A stretch of DNA of 64,000 nucleotides from Saccharothrix deserti (GTDB taxonomy: Bacteria > Actinomycetota > Actinomycetes > Mycobacteriales > Pseudonocardiaceae). Every line of letters begins with the position of its first letter. The first letter of the stretch is position 1. Made by a program: the position numbers and the translations under genes. Positions 36,027-43,707 of this stretch are shown one piece after another. The stretch lies in assembly GCF_009769385.1 (NCBI RefSeq), contig NZ_VKAB01000016.1, positions 248,001 to 312,000 of the forward strand, read 5' to 3'. The notes beneath the pieces were generated by a model. The model was given only the letters and a program-made list of their open reading frames with translations, did no database searches and had not been told where the DNA came from.

Positions 36027-37064
36027 GTGACGGACATCGCGGACGGCCGGCGGCGGGGGCGTCGACGGGGAGAGCTGACGGTCGCGACCATCGCACAGCT
36101 CGCCGGGGTGTCCAAGCCGACCGTGTCGAAGGTCCTGAACGGCCGGGCGGGCGTGGCGCTGGAGACCCGGCAACGGGTCGAGGCGCTGCTGCGCGAGCAC
36201 GGGTACCGCCGCCCGGAGGCCATCGCGCCCGCGGCCATCCTCGAAGTCGTGTTCTACGGGCTGGAACGCCACATGGCGATCGAGATCATGCGCGGCGTGG
36301 AGCCGGTGGCGCGCCGGCACGAGCTGGCCGTCGCGTTCACCGAGGTGGTGGAGCATGCGCCGGGCCGGACCTGGGCCGAGCAGCTGCTGGCCCGGCACCC
36401 GGTCGGCGTGATCGCGGTGTGCTCGGCGTTCACCCCGGAGCAGCACGCGCTGCTGGCCGCCAGCGCGATCCCGCTGGTGGCGCTGGACCCGTCCGGGGAA
36501 CCGCTGCACGCCACGCCTTCGGTCGGCGCGACGAACTGGAGCGGCGGGATCACGGCCGCCCGACACCTGCTCGACCTCGGCCACCGGAAGATCGCGGTGA
36601 TCGGCGGACCTCCCGAATCCCTGAGCGCCCGAGCCCGGTTGGAGGGCTGCCGGGCCGCGATGGACGCCGCCGGCACGCGGCTCGACGACCGGCTGGTGCG
36701 CACCGTGGAGTTCAGCTTCGAGCACGGCCTGGACGCCGGCGTCGAGCTGTTGAGCCTGCCGGACCGGCCGACCGCGGTGCTGTGCGGCAACGACCTCCAG
36801 GCGCTGGGCGTCTACGCGGCGGCCTGGCGGCTGGGCCTGCGCATCCCGCAGGACCTCAGCGTGGTCGGCTTCGACGACATCGACAACACCCGCTGGTGCT
36901 CACCGCCGATGACCTCCGTGCGGCAGCCGCTCGCCGAGATGGGCGCGACGGCCGCCCGGATGCTCCTGACCCTCGCCGCCGGGAACTCCCCCACCCACAA
37001 CCGGATCGAACTCGCCACCACCCTCGTCGTGCGCGGCAGCACGGCACCGCCCGCGCAAGCCTGA
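36027..37064 (+). CDS. LacI-family transcriptional regulator of the xylan/arabinoxylan module
   Basis: A 345-residue protein with the LacI HTH (about 12-58; TVATIAQLAGVSKPTVSKVLNG, then a hinge helix) and a periplasmic-binding-like effector domain with the usual end motifs (VVGFDDIDNTRWCSPPMTSVRQP). It lies directly upstream of and codirectional with three secreted hemicellulase genes. A perfect palindrome of LacI type precedes the GH62 gene, so the protein most likely represses this set until a xylan- or arabinan-derived sugar binds. A small hairpin ends the gene. Confidence 0.87.
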   Translation: MTDIADGRRRGRRRGELTVATIAQLAGVSKPTVSKVLNGRAGVALETRQRVEALLREHGYRRPEAIAPAAILEVVFYGLERHMAIEIMRGVEPVARRHELAVAFTEVVEHAPGRTWAEQLLARHPVGVIAVCSAFTPEQHALLAASAIPLVALDPSGEPLHATPSVGATNWSGGITAARHLLDLGHRKIAVIGGPPESLSARARLEGCRAAMDAAGTRLDDRLVRTVEFSFEHGLDAGVELLSLPDRPTAVLCGNDLQALGVYAAAWRLGLRIPQDLSVVGFDDIDNTRWCSPPMTSVRQPLAEMGATAARMLLTLAAGNSPTHNRIELATTLVVRGSTAPPAQA

Positions 37065-37079
37065 CGCCCTCGGGCGTCA
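37062..37079 (+). terminator. Short hairpin at the LacI gene stop
   Basis: TGACGCCC (37062-37069, including the stop codon) pairs with GGGCGTCA (37072-37079) across a 2-base loop. Confidence 0.4.
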
Positions 37080-37130
37080 CGGGGCGTTATTGAGACGGCA
37101 TGCGTCCCTCTGGACCTTGTCTTCCGAACT

Positions 37131-37169
37131 GTTTCGCTCAATACTCCTAAATGTTTCAGCGCCGGAACA
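37131..37169 (+). promoter_or_regulatory. Possible LacI-type control region before the CE1-CBM2 gene
   Basis: GTTTCGCT (37131-37138) repeats an 8-mer found in the LacI promoter (35904-35911). TGTTTCAGCGCCGGAACA (37152-37169) is an imperfect palindrome (14 of 18 positions) with a central GCGC, like the perfect LacI site at 38574. Confidence 0.3.
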
Positions 37170-37236
37170 CGAGTAGGGCACGGGGAGTCCCCCGATGCCG
37201 ACCACATCCATGCCTCGTTCCGGAGGACTGACACCC

Positions 37237-38517
37237 GTGAGACTGAACAGCAGAACGCTGGGCGCAGCCGCGGCGACCGTCGTGATGGCGATCGCGGCGG
37301 CGTTGACGTTCGCGGCACCGGCACCGGCGGCGAGCCTGACCGAAGTGACGAACTTCGGCACCAACCCCACCAACCTGCGCATGCACCTGTACGTGCCGGA
37401 CCGCGTCGCGGCCAAGCCGCCGATCCTGGTGGCGATCCACTACTGCGGCGGCTCGGGTCCGGCGTTCCACTCCGGCACCCAGTACGCGTCGCTGGCCGAC
37501 CGGTACGGCTACATCGTGATCTACCCGTCGGTGACCCGCAGCAGCAAGTGCTGGGACGTGTCCTCGCCGGCGGCGCTGCGGCGCGGCGGCGGCAGCGACC
37601 CGGTCGGGATCATGGCGATGGTCGACTACGTGAAGCAGCGCCACAACGCCGACGCGGGCCGCATCTTCGCCACCGGCACCTCGTCCGGGGCGATGATGAC
37701 CAACGTCCTGCTCGGCGACTACCCGGACGTGTTCAAAGCGGGCGCCTCGTTCGCCGGTGTGCCGTTCGCCTGCTTCGCCACCACCAACGGCTCGGAGTGG
37801 AACAGCCAGTGCTCCGGCGGCCAACTCATCAAGTCGCCGCAGGAGTGGGGCGACCTGGTCCGCGCCGCCTACCCCGGCTACACCGGGCCGCGACCGCGGA
37901 TGCAGATCTGGCACGGCACCAACGACGACACCCTGCGCTACCCGAACTTCGGCGAGCAGGTCAAGCAGTGGACCAACGTGCACGGCCTGAGCCAGACGCC
38001 GACGTTCACCGACACCCCGCAGTCCGGCTACACCCGCACCCGCTACGGCAGCACCGGCGGCATGGCGCAGGTCGAGGCCATCAGCATGCAGGGCATCACG
38101 CACAACCTGCCCGTCGACGCCGCACAGGTGATCCGCTTCTTCGGCCTCGACAGCGGCACGTCGCCGACCACCACCACCACGGCGCCGCCGACCAGGACGG
38201 GCTGCCGGGTCGCGTACTCGGTGAGCGCCTGGAACACCGGCCTCACCACGACGATCACCATCACCAACACCGGCAGCCTGGCGGTCAACGGCTGGAGCCT
38301 CGCGTTCACGCTCCCGAGTGGACAGACCATCACCAGCGGCTGGAACGCCACCTACTCCCCGACCAGCGGCCCGGTGACCGCCAAGAACGTCGCCCACAAC
38401 GCCACCATCGCCCCCGTCAACGGCTACGTGAGCATCGGCTTCCAGGCCAACCACACCGGCAACACCGGCGAACCGACCTCGTTCACCCTCAACGGGCAGG
38501 AGTGCGCCGTCGTCTGA
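37237..38517 (+). CDS. Secreted CE1 esterase (acetylxylan/feruloyl esterase, PHB-depolymerase-like) with C-terminal CBM2
   Basis: Start GTG 37237 with GGAGG upstream, giving 426 residues; the 14 residues before it do not fit a signal peptide. Signal peptide about 1-32. The catalytic domain (about 35-310) is of the esterase-PHB type: IHYCGGSG oxyanion loop, nucleophile Ser149 in GTSSGAM, and an HGTNDDT Asp region, with a late His in the domain. A Thr-rich linker leads to a CBM2 (about 326-426) with two flanking cysteines and conserved tryptophans that bind cellulose or xylan. Likely deacetylates or deferuloylates xylan outside the cell. Confidence 0.87.
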   Translation: MRLNSRTLGAAAATVVMAIAAALTFAAPAPAASLTEVTNFGTNPTNLRMHLYVPDRVAAKPPILVAIHYCGGSGPAFHSGTQYASLADRYGYIVIYPSVTRSSKCWDVSSPAALRRGGGSDPVGIMAMVDYVKQRHNADAGRIFATGTSSGAMMTNVLLGDYPDVFKAGASFAGVPFACFATTNGSEWNSQCSGGQLIKSPQEWGDLVRAAYPGYTGPRPRMQIWHGTNDDTLRYPNFGEQVKQWTNVHGLSQTPTFTDTPQSGYTRTRYGSTGGMAQVEAISMQGITHNLPVDAAQVIRFFGLDSGTSPTTTTTAPPTRTGCRVAYSVSAWNTGLTTTITITNTGSLAVNGWSLAFTLPSGQTITSGWNATYSPTSGPVTAKNVAHNATIAPVNGYVSIGFQANHTGNTGEPTSFTLNGQECAVV

Positions 38518-38573
38518 GCCCACGGCCACCGCGACCCGGCGGTCCTGGGTCTGTGTCGTCCCGGTCGCGCAGT

Positions 38574-38587
38574 TGTTAGCGCTAACA
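38574..38587 (+). promoter_or_regulatory. Perfect LacI-type operator before the GH62 gene
   Basis: TGTTAGCGCTAACA is a perfect 14-bp palindrome with the central CG step typical of LacI-family operators. It is centred about 52 bp upstream of the GH62 start, in a promoter position. The LacI gene 1.5 kb upstream is the obvious partner. Confidence 0.75.
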
Positions 38588-38632
38588 GCCCCTTTTCGCA
38601 CAACGCACCACCTCAACGGAGAGGAGTCCGGG

Positions 38633-40087
38633 ATGCGGCATCCCACCCGACTTCGCACTCACCTGTCCGTCATCGCCGTCATCGGGTTGGCCCTGGCCGG
38701 GACGACGGTCGCGCTGTCCGCGCAGGCCGCGGCGGCGCCCGGCTGCTCGGTCGAGTACTCGGTGACCTCGCAGTGGTCCGGCGGGTTCGGCGCGAACGTC
38801 ACCGTCAAGAACCTCGGCGACCCGATCAACGGGTGGACGCTGACCTGGTCCTACGCGGCCGGGCAGCAGGTCACGCAGGCCTGGAACGCGTCGGTGACGC
38901 AGTCCGGCGCCCAGGTCACCGCCAAGAACGTCAGCTACAACGCCGGCATCGCCACGGGCGCGAGCGTCGCGTTCGGGTTCAACGGCTCCTCCACCGGCAG
39001 CAACCCGGCGCCGACCGCGTTCACGTTGAACGGCACGGCCTGCACCGGTGACGTCGGCCCGACGACGACCAGCACCACGACCACCACGACGTCGGTCACC
39101 ACGACGACCTCGAACCCGCCCGCGGGCAGCCTGCCGTCGAGCTTCCGCTGGTCCTCCAGCGGGATCCTGATCAGCCCGAAGCCGGACTCGTCCCACGCCA
39201 ACGTGGCGGTCAAGGACCCCAGCGTGGTCTACCACAACGGCAAGTGGCACGTGTTCGCCTCGACCTACACCACCGGCTACAACCTGATGTACACCAGCTT
39301 CACCGACTGGTCGCAGGCCTCTTCCGCACCGCACACGTACCTGGACACGACCGCGATCGGAGGCGGCTACAAGGCGGCGCCGCACGTGTTCTACTTCGCG
39401 CCGCAGCGGCTGTGGTACCTGGTTTACCAGACCGGTGACAACGCGTCGTACTCGACCACGACGGACATCGCCAACCCGCAGTCGTGGAGCGCGCCGAAGA
39501 AGTTCTACGCCGACGGCATGCCGCAGATCATCCGCGACAACATCGGCGCCGGCTACTGGGTCGACTTCTGGGTCATCTGCGACACGGCCAAGTGCTACTT
39601 GTTCTCCTCCGACGACAACGGCCACCTCTACCGGTCCGAGACCACGGTCGCGAACTACCCCAACGGGTTCACCAACACCGTGATCGCCATGCAGGACGCC
39701 AACAAGAACCGGCTGTTCGAGGCGGCCAACGTCTACAAGATCCAGGGCCGCAACCAGTACCTCCTGGTGCACGAGGCCATCGGCTCCGACGGCAGGCGCT
39801 ACTTCCGCACCTGGACCGCACCCGCCATCACCGGGCCGTGGACCTCGCTGGCCGACACCGAGGCCAACCCGTTCGCCCGGCACAACAACGTCACCTTCCC
39901 CGGCGGGGTGTGGACGCGCGACATCAGCCACGGCGAGATGCTCCGCTCCGGCACCGACCAGATCATGGAGATCAGCCCCTGCAACCTCCGCTTCCTCTAC
40001 CAGGGCATGGACCCCAACGCGGGCGGTGACTACAACCGGCTGCCCTGGCGACTCGGTCTGCTGACCCAGACCAACTCCACCTGCTGA
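38633..40087 (+). CDS. Secreted GH62 alpha-L-arabinofuranosidase with N-terminal CBM2
   Basis: Start ATG 38633 after a GGAGAGGAG site; 484 residues. Signal peptide about 1-36, CBM2 about 38-136 (starts [16 protein letters not shown]), Thr-rich linker, then a GH62 five-blade propeller (about 160-484). Catalytic candidates are the Asp in [16 protein letters not shown] (base) and the Glu in [10 protein letters not shown] (acid), with a third Asp in the IICD-type segment ([14 protein letters not shown]). GH62 enzymes remove single arabinose branches from arabinoxylan, exposing xylan to the neighbouring xylanase and esterase. A perfect LacI palindrome lies in its promoter. Confidence 0.9.
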   Translation: MRHPTRLRTHLSVIAVIGLALAGTTVALSAQAAAAPGCSVEYSVTSQWSGGFGANVTVKNLGDPINGWTLTWSYAAGQQVTQAWNASVTQSGAQVTAKNVSYNAGIATGASVAFGFNGSSTGSNPAPTAFTLNGTACTGDVGPTTTSTTTTTTSVTTTTSNPPAGSLPSSFRWSSSGILISPKPDSSHANVAVKDPSVVYHNGKWHVFASTYTTGYNLMYTSFTDWSQASSAPHTYLDTTAIGGGYKAAPHVFYFAPQRLWYLVYQTGDNASYSTTTDIANPQSWSAPKKFYADGMPQIIRDNIGAGYWVDFWVICDTAKCYLFSSDDNGHLYRSETTVANYPNGFTNTVIAMQDANKNRLFEAANVYKIQGRNQYLLVHEAIGSDGRRYFRTWTAPAITGPWTSLADTEANPFARHNNVTFPGGVWTRDISHGEMLRSGTDQIMEISPCNLRFLYQGMDPNAGGDYNRLPWRLGLLTQTNSTC

Positions 40088-40127
40088 CCTGACGGGACCT
40101 CCCGAGAGCAGCAGACATTCCGGCAAC

Positions 40128-40164
40128 GCGAGCGCGGACGCGCGGCACCGCGTACCGCGCTCGC
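40128..40164 (+). terminator. Hairpin after the GH62 gene
   Basis: GCGAGCGCGG (40128-40137) pairs perfectly with CCGCGCTCGC (40155-40164), 41 bp beyond the stop codon. No T-tract. Confidence 0.5.
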
Positions 40165-40170
40165 GTCGGC

Positions 40171-40210
40171 CGGAGTGGTCGCCCGGAGTAGTCGCCGTCC
40201 GGAGTGGTCG
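40171..40210. repeat. 13-bp tandem repeat in the GH62-GH30 gap
   Basis: CGGAGTGGTCGCC (40171-40183), CGGAGTAGTCGCC (40184-40196) and, after 3 bases, CGGAGTGGTCG (40200-40210). It is noncoding and follows the hairpin. Confidence 0.6.
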
Positions 40211-40318
40211 ACGACGAACCGACACCGTGCCGAACCACGCCGGACATCCGCCCGCCACAACCGCCCATGCCGCAACGGATACGGCCACCGCGCGTCCGGC
40301 ACGGCCGGTGGAGACCGT

Positions 40319-40350
40319 CGAGTGTCCGAGTGTCCGAGTACCCGAGTGTC
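40319..40350 (+). repeat. Four 8-bp tandem units directly before the GH30 ribosome-binding site
   Basis: CGAGTGTC, CGAGTGTC, CGAGTACC, CGAGTGTC occupy 40319-40350, and AGGAGG follows at once (40351-40356). This is the leader of the GH30 gene. The array could be a slippage product or bind a regulator. Length change here would not affect reading frame. Confidence 0.65.
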
Positions 40351-40360
40351 AGGAGGAACG

Positions 40361-42208
40361 ATGCAGACCAGAACAACGCGAATGGGCGCGACCCTGGCGG
40401 CGGTCGTCACGGTGACGGCGTTGGCCGGTTACCTGGTCGTGGCAGGCGAGCGCACCGCGTTCGCGGCCTCGGCCGTCACCATCGACGGTGCCCGCACCCA
40501 CCAGCGCATCGACGGGTTCGGGATCTCGGAGGCGTTCGGACAGGCCAACGCCATCCGCTATTTGGGCGACACCCCGCTGCGCAAGCAGGTGCTCGACCTG
40601 TTGTTCAGCCAGACGAACGGGGCCGGGTTCAGCATCCTGCGCAACCTGATCCCGTCGGACCCCGCCCACACCATGCTGCCGAACGCCCCGTCGAGCCCGT
40701 CCGCCACGCCCACCTACGTGTGGAACGGCTCCGACGACGCCACCGACTGGGGCCAGTTGTGGCTCACCAAGCAGGCCAAGAGCTACGGCGTGTCGACGAT
40801 CTACAACGACGCCTGGAGCGCTCCGGGCTTCATGAAGACCAACAACGACGAGGCCAACGGCGGCACGCTGTGCGGGGTCCCGGGTGCTTCGTGCGCCAGC
40901 GGTGACTGGCGGCAGGCCTACGCCAACTACCTCGTGCAGAACGTCAAGAACTACGCCTCCGTGGGAATCACCGTCCCCTACCTGGGGTTCCTCAACGAGC
41001 CGACCTGGACGACCGGCTACTCCAGCATGCTGATCAACCCGGCGCAGGCGGCCGACTTCTCGAAGGTCCTGGCCGCCACCATCCGCTCGGCCGGGCTGTC
41101 CACCAAGGTCGTCTGCTGTGAGACGCTCGGCTGGAACAACCTGCCCAGCTACACCAGCGCGATCCTGGGCGACTCGGCCGCCGCGTCCGCCGTGGGCGTG
41201 TTCAGCAGCCACGGCTACTCCAGCGCGCCGAACTCCGTCGTCAACACCGGCGGCAAGCCCGTGTGGCAGACGGAGTGGTCTCACGGTCAGGGCACGTTCA
41301 ACGCCGCCTGGGACGACAGCAGCGCCCAATCCGGGTTCTCGTGGGCGCAGAACATCCACAACGGGCTGGCCAACGCGAACCTCAACGCGTTCCTGTACTG
41401 GTGGGGCGTCAGCAACAGCACGTCGAGCAACAGCGCGCTGATCCAGCTCAGCGGCACGACGCTGAACTTCGCCAAGCGGTACTACTCGTTCGTCAACTAC
41501 AGCCGGTTCATCCGGCCGGGCGCGGTCCGCATCGGCGCCACCACGGGGGACGCCAACCTCAAGGTCACCGCGTTCAAGAACACCGACGGTTCGGTGGTGA
41601 TCGTGGCCCTCAACGCCGCCGCCGGCGCCACCCAGACGTCGTTCACGCTGCCCGGCACCGGCATCACGACCGGCTCGGCCACCCCGTACCTCACCAACGG
41701 GTCGAACAACACGGCGCGGCAACAGCCGGTCGCCGTCACCGGGGGCGGGTTCAGCGCGAACGTGCCAGGCCGATCCCTGGTCACGTACACGATTCCCGCC
41801 GCCGGCGGCCCGCCGCCCACCTCGACCACGACACCCACGACGTCCAGCGCGACCACAACGTCCAGCGCGACCACGACGTCCACGTCCACCACGACCACCA
41901 CCGCTCCGCCCAGTGGTGACGGCTGCAGCGCCTCGGTGTCGGTGAACCAGTGGAACGGCGGCTTCGTCGCGACCGTCAAGGTGACCGCCGGGGCGTCGGC
42001 GATCAACGGTTGGCGGGTCACGCTCACCCTGCCGACCGGCGCCACCGTGACGAACACCTGGAACGCGGTGTCCGGTGGCAGCACCGGCACGGTCCAGTTC
42101 GGCAACGCCGGCCACAACGGCCGGATGGCCGCGGGCCAGGCGACCGAGTTCGGGTTCCAGGCCACCGGCAGCGGGTCCGGCTTGACGCCGACCTGTTCCA
42201 CCGCGTGA
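40361..42208 (+). CDS. Secreted GH30-family xylanase/glycosidase with C-terminal CBM2
   Basis: Start ATG 40361 after AGGAGG; 615 residues. Signal peptide about 1-37. The GH30 TIM barrel plus side beta-domain spans about 38-475: acid/base Glu213 in GFLNEPTW and nucleophile Glu305 in WQTEWSH. A Ser/Thr/Pro linker leads to a CBM2 (about 515-615, GCSASVSVNQWNGGF). GH30 members cut xylan, glucuronoxylan or beta-1,6-linked glycans; the neighbours make xylan most likely, but the subfamily cannot be fixed by eye. With the CE1 esterase and GH62 debranching enzyme it forms a small arabinoxylan-degrading set. Confidence 0.86.
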   Translation: MQTRTTRMGATLAAVVTVTALAGYLVVAGERTAFAASAVTIDGARTHQRIDGFGISEAFGQANAIRYLGDTPLRKQVLDLLFSQTNGAGFSILRNLIPSDPAHTMLPNAPSSPSATPTYVWNGSDDATDWGQLWLTKQAKSYGVSTIYNDAWSAPGFMKTNNDEANGGTLCGVPGASCASGDWRQAYANYLVQNVKNYASVGITVPYLGFLNEPTWTTGYSSMLINPAQAADFSKVLAATIRSAGLSTKVVCCETLGWNNLPSYTSAILGDSAAASAVGVFSSHGYSSAPNSVVNTGGKPVWQTEWSHGQGTFNAAWDDSSAQSGFSWAQNIHNGLANANLNAFLYWWGVSNSTSSNSALIQLSGTTLNFAKRYYSFVNYSRFIRPGAVRIGATTGDANLKVTAFKNTDGSVVIVALNAAAGATQTSFTLPGTGITTGSATPYLTNGSNNTARQQPVAVTGGGFSANVPGRSLVTYTIPAAGGPPPTSTTTPTTSSATTTSSATTTSTSTTTTTAPPSGDGCSASVSVNQWNGGFVATVKVTAGASAINGWRVTLTLPTGATVTNTWNAVSGGSTGTVQFGNAGHNGRMAAGQATEFGFQATGSGSGLTPTCSTA

Positions 42209-42237
42209 TACGGGCGTGCTGTTCCATCGCGTGACAC
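42193..42237 (+). repeat. 19-bp direct repeat spanning the GH30 stop codon
   Basis: CTGTTCCACCGCGTGATAC (42193-42211) and CTGTTCCATCGCGTGACAC (42219-42237) differ at two positions. The first copy contains the stop codon, so the second looks like a duplication of the gene's 3' end. Confidence 0.55.
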
Positions 42238-42277
42238 CGGTGTGCCCGCCACCCCGCCGCGCCGTGCCGCCTCCTTC

Positions 42278-42306
42278 TTTCCCGGCAACGCTGGGGGCGC
42301 GGGAAA
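42278..42306 (+). terminator. Possible terminator of the GH30 gene
   Basis: TTTCCCG (42278-42284) pairs with CGGGAAA (42300-42306) and is followed by AGTTT. The loop is long (15 bases), so this is tentative. Confidence 0.35.
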
Positions 42307-42400
42307 AGTTTCCGCAGATCTTCCATTGACATTCGCTTCGCTCGATCAGGTGATCTCGAGCTGTCATCGGGAGATCTGGGTTCGTGGCGGGCACGCCTGC

Positions 42401-42490
42401 GGGTTCAGCCGTCCACAGTAGGCGGTCAGGGTTCAGCCGTCCACAGTAAGCGGTCGGGGGTCGGTCGTCGAGAGTATGCGGTCGGGGGTC
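42401..42490. repeat. 28-bp tandem repeat, three units plus a partial fourth
   Basis: Units begin at 42401, 42429 and 42457, each 28 bp long; a fourth partial unit starts at 42485 and runs into the end of the cystathionine-gamma-synthase-like gene. Units 1 and 2 differ at two positions and unit 3 at more. The shared features are GGGTTCAGCCGTCCACAGTA (unit 1) and a closing GCGGTC. There are no spacers, so it is not a CRISPR. It may have grown from the gene's 3' end. Confidence 0.8.
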
Positions 42491-43643
42491 AGCGGTCGAG
42501 GGCTTGGGAGATGTCCTGCCACAGGTCGTCGGCGTCCTCGATGCCCACCGACAGCCGGATCGTGCCGCCGGTGATGCCGCTCGCGTTCAGCTCCTCCTCG
42601 GTGAGCTGGCGGTGCGAGGTGCTGGCCGGGTGCAGCACCAACGTCTCCGCGCCGCCCAACGACGGCGCCAGCCGGACCAAATCCAGGCCGGTGACGAACT
42701 TGCGGCCCGCCTCCACGTCCGCCAGGTCGAAGGAGAACGTGCTGCCGTAACCGCCGAGGAAACCGGTCGCGACGGCGTGACTGGGGTGCGTGTCGAGGCC
42801 GGGCCAGTACACCGCGCGCACGGCCGGGTGCGCGGCCAGGCGGTGGGCCAGGACCTCGGCGTTCTGCTCGTGCCTGCGCATCCGCAGCGCGAGGGTGCAC
42901 AGGCCCCGGATGGTGAGCCAGGCCGCGAACGGGTCCGGGGTGACGCCCAGTTCGATCGAGTGGTGCCAGGTCGCGCGGTACCGGGCCTGGTCGGCGAAGA
43001 CCGCGACGCCGCCGGTCACGTCGCTGTGGCCGCCGAGGTACTTCGTGGTCGAGTGGACGACCACGTCCGCGCCGTGCTCGATCGGGCGGCACAGCAGCGG
43101 TGAGGCGAAGGTGTTGTCCACGACGACCATCGCGTCACCCGCGACGGCGCTGAGCGCGGGCAGGTCGCTGACGTGGCCCGTGGGGTTGGCGATGGTCTCC
43201 AGGTAGAGGATCTTGGTCTCGGGTCGCAGCGCCGCGCGGACCTCGTCCGGGTCGTGGCCGCCGACGTACGTGACGGTGATGCCCCAGCGCTCCACCAGGT
43301 CGTGCAGCAGGGCGAGGGTACCGCCGTAGAGCGCGCGTTGAGCGATCACGTGGTCACCTGCCTTGAGGTTCGCGAGCAGCACCGCGTTGATCGCGCCCAT
43401 CCCGGACGAGGTCGCCAGCGCCGCCACACCACCCTCCAGCGCCGCGATCGCGTCCTCCAGCGCCCGCACCGTCGGGTTGCCCAGCCGCGTGTACACGAAC
43501 GCGCCGTCCGGCCTGTTCATCCCGTCGGCGAAGGCGTCGAGGTCGTCGAACGAGAAGCCGGACGTCTGGTAGAGCGGCACGGACAGGGGCTTGCTGGTCA
43601 GGGCGGGGACTTCGGTGTGCACAACGCGGGTGTCAGGCTGCAT
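42489..43643 (-). CDS. Cystathionine gamma-synthase / methionine gamma-lyase family PLP enzyme
   Basis: A 384-residue protein of normal length for the Cys/Met-metabolism PLP family (fold type I). Schiff-base lysine Lys201 in HSTTKYLGGHSD, Asp176 in VVVDNTFASP, and the tetramer-related YTRLGNPT motif at 51-58 are in place. Members make cystathionine from O-acyl-homoserine and cysteine, or split methionine or cystathionine; sequence alone does not separate them. It is divergent from a MocR regulator, 64 bp away, which probably senses PLP or an amino acid and controls it. Its stop lies at the end of a 28-bp tandem repeat array. Confidence 0.83.
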   Translation of the reverse strand: MQPDTRVVHTEVPALTSKPLSVPLYQTSGFSFDDLDAFADGMNRPDGAFVYTRLGNPTVRALEDAIAALEGGVAALATSSGMGAINAVLLANLKAGDHVIAQRALYGGTLALLHDLVERWGITVTYVGGHDPDEVRAALRPETKILYLETIANPTGHVSDLPALSAVAGDAMVVVDNTFASPLLCRPIEHGADVVVHSTTKYLGGHSDVTGGVAVFADQARYRATWHHSIELGVTPDPFAAWLTIRGLCTLALRMRRHEQNAEVLAHRLAAHPAVRAVYWPGLDTHPSHAVATGFLGGYGSTFSFDLADVEAGRKFVTGLDLVRLAPSLGGAETLVLHPASTSHRQLTEEELNASGITGGTIRLSVGIEDADDLWQDISQALDR

Positions 43644-43682
43644 GCGTCGAGTCTGGGGTCCGAAAGTGGTGTGGCAGTAGGT

Positions 43683-43700
43683 CCAATCCGGCTAGATTGG
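43683..43700. promoter_or_regulatory. Inverted repeat in the MocR divergent promoter
   Basis: CCAATC (43683-43688) and GATTGG (43695-43700) form a perfect 6-bp inverted repeat across 6 bases, 8 bp before the MocR start. It is a candidate site for MocR or for the divergent gene's control. Confidence 0.45.
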
Positions 43701-43707
43701 TCTCATT

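Noticed and set aside
42401-42490. CRISPR array
   Set aside because: Units are contiguous 28-bp copies without unique spacers, and no cas genes are nearby.
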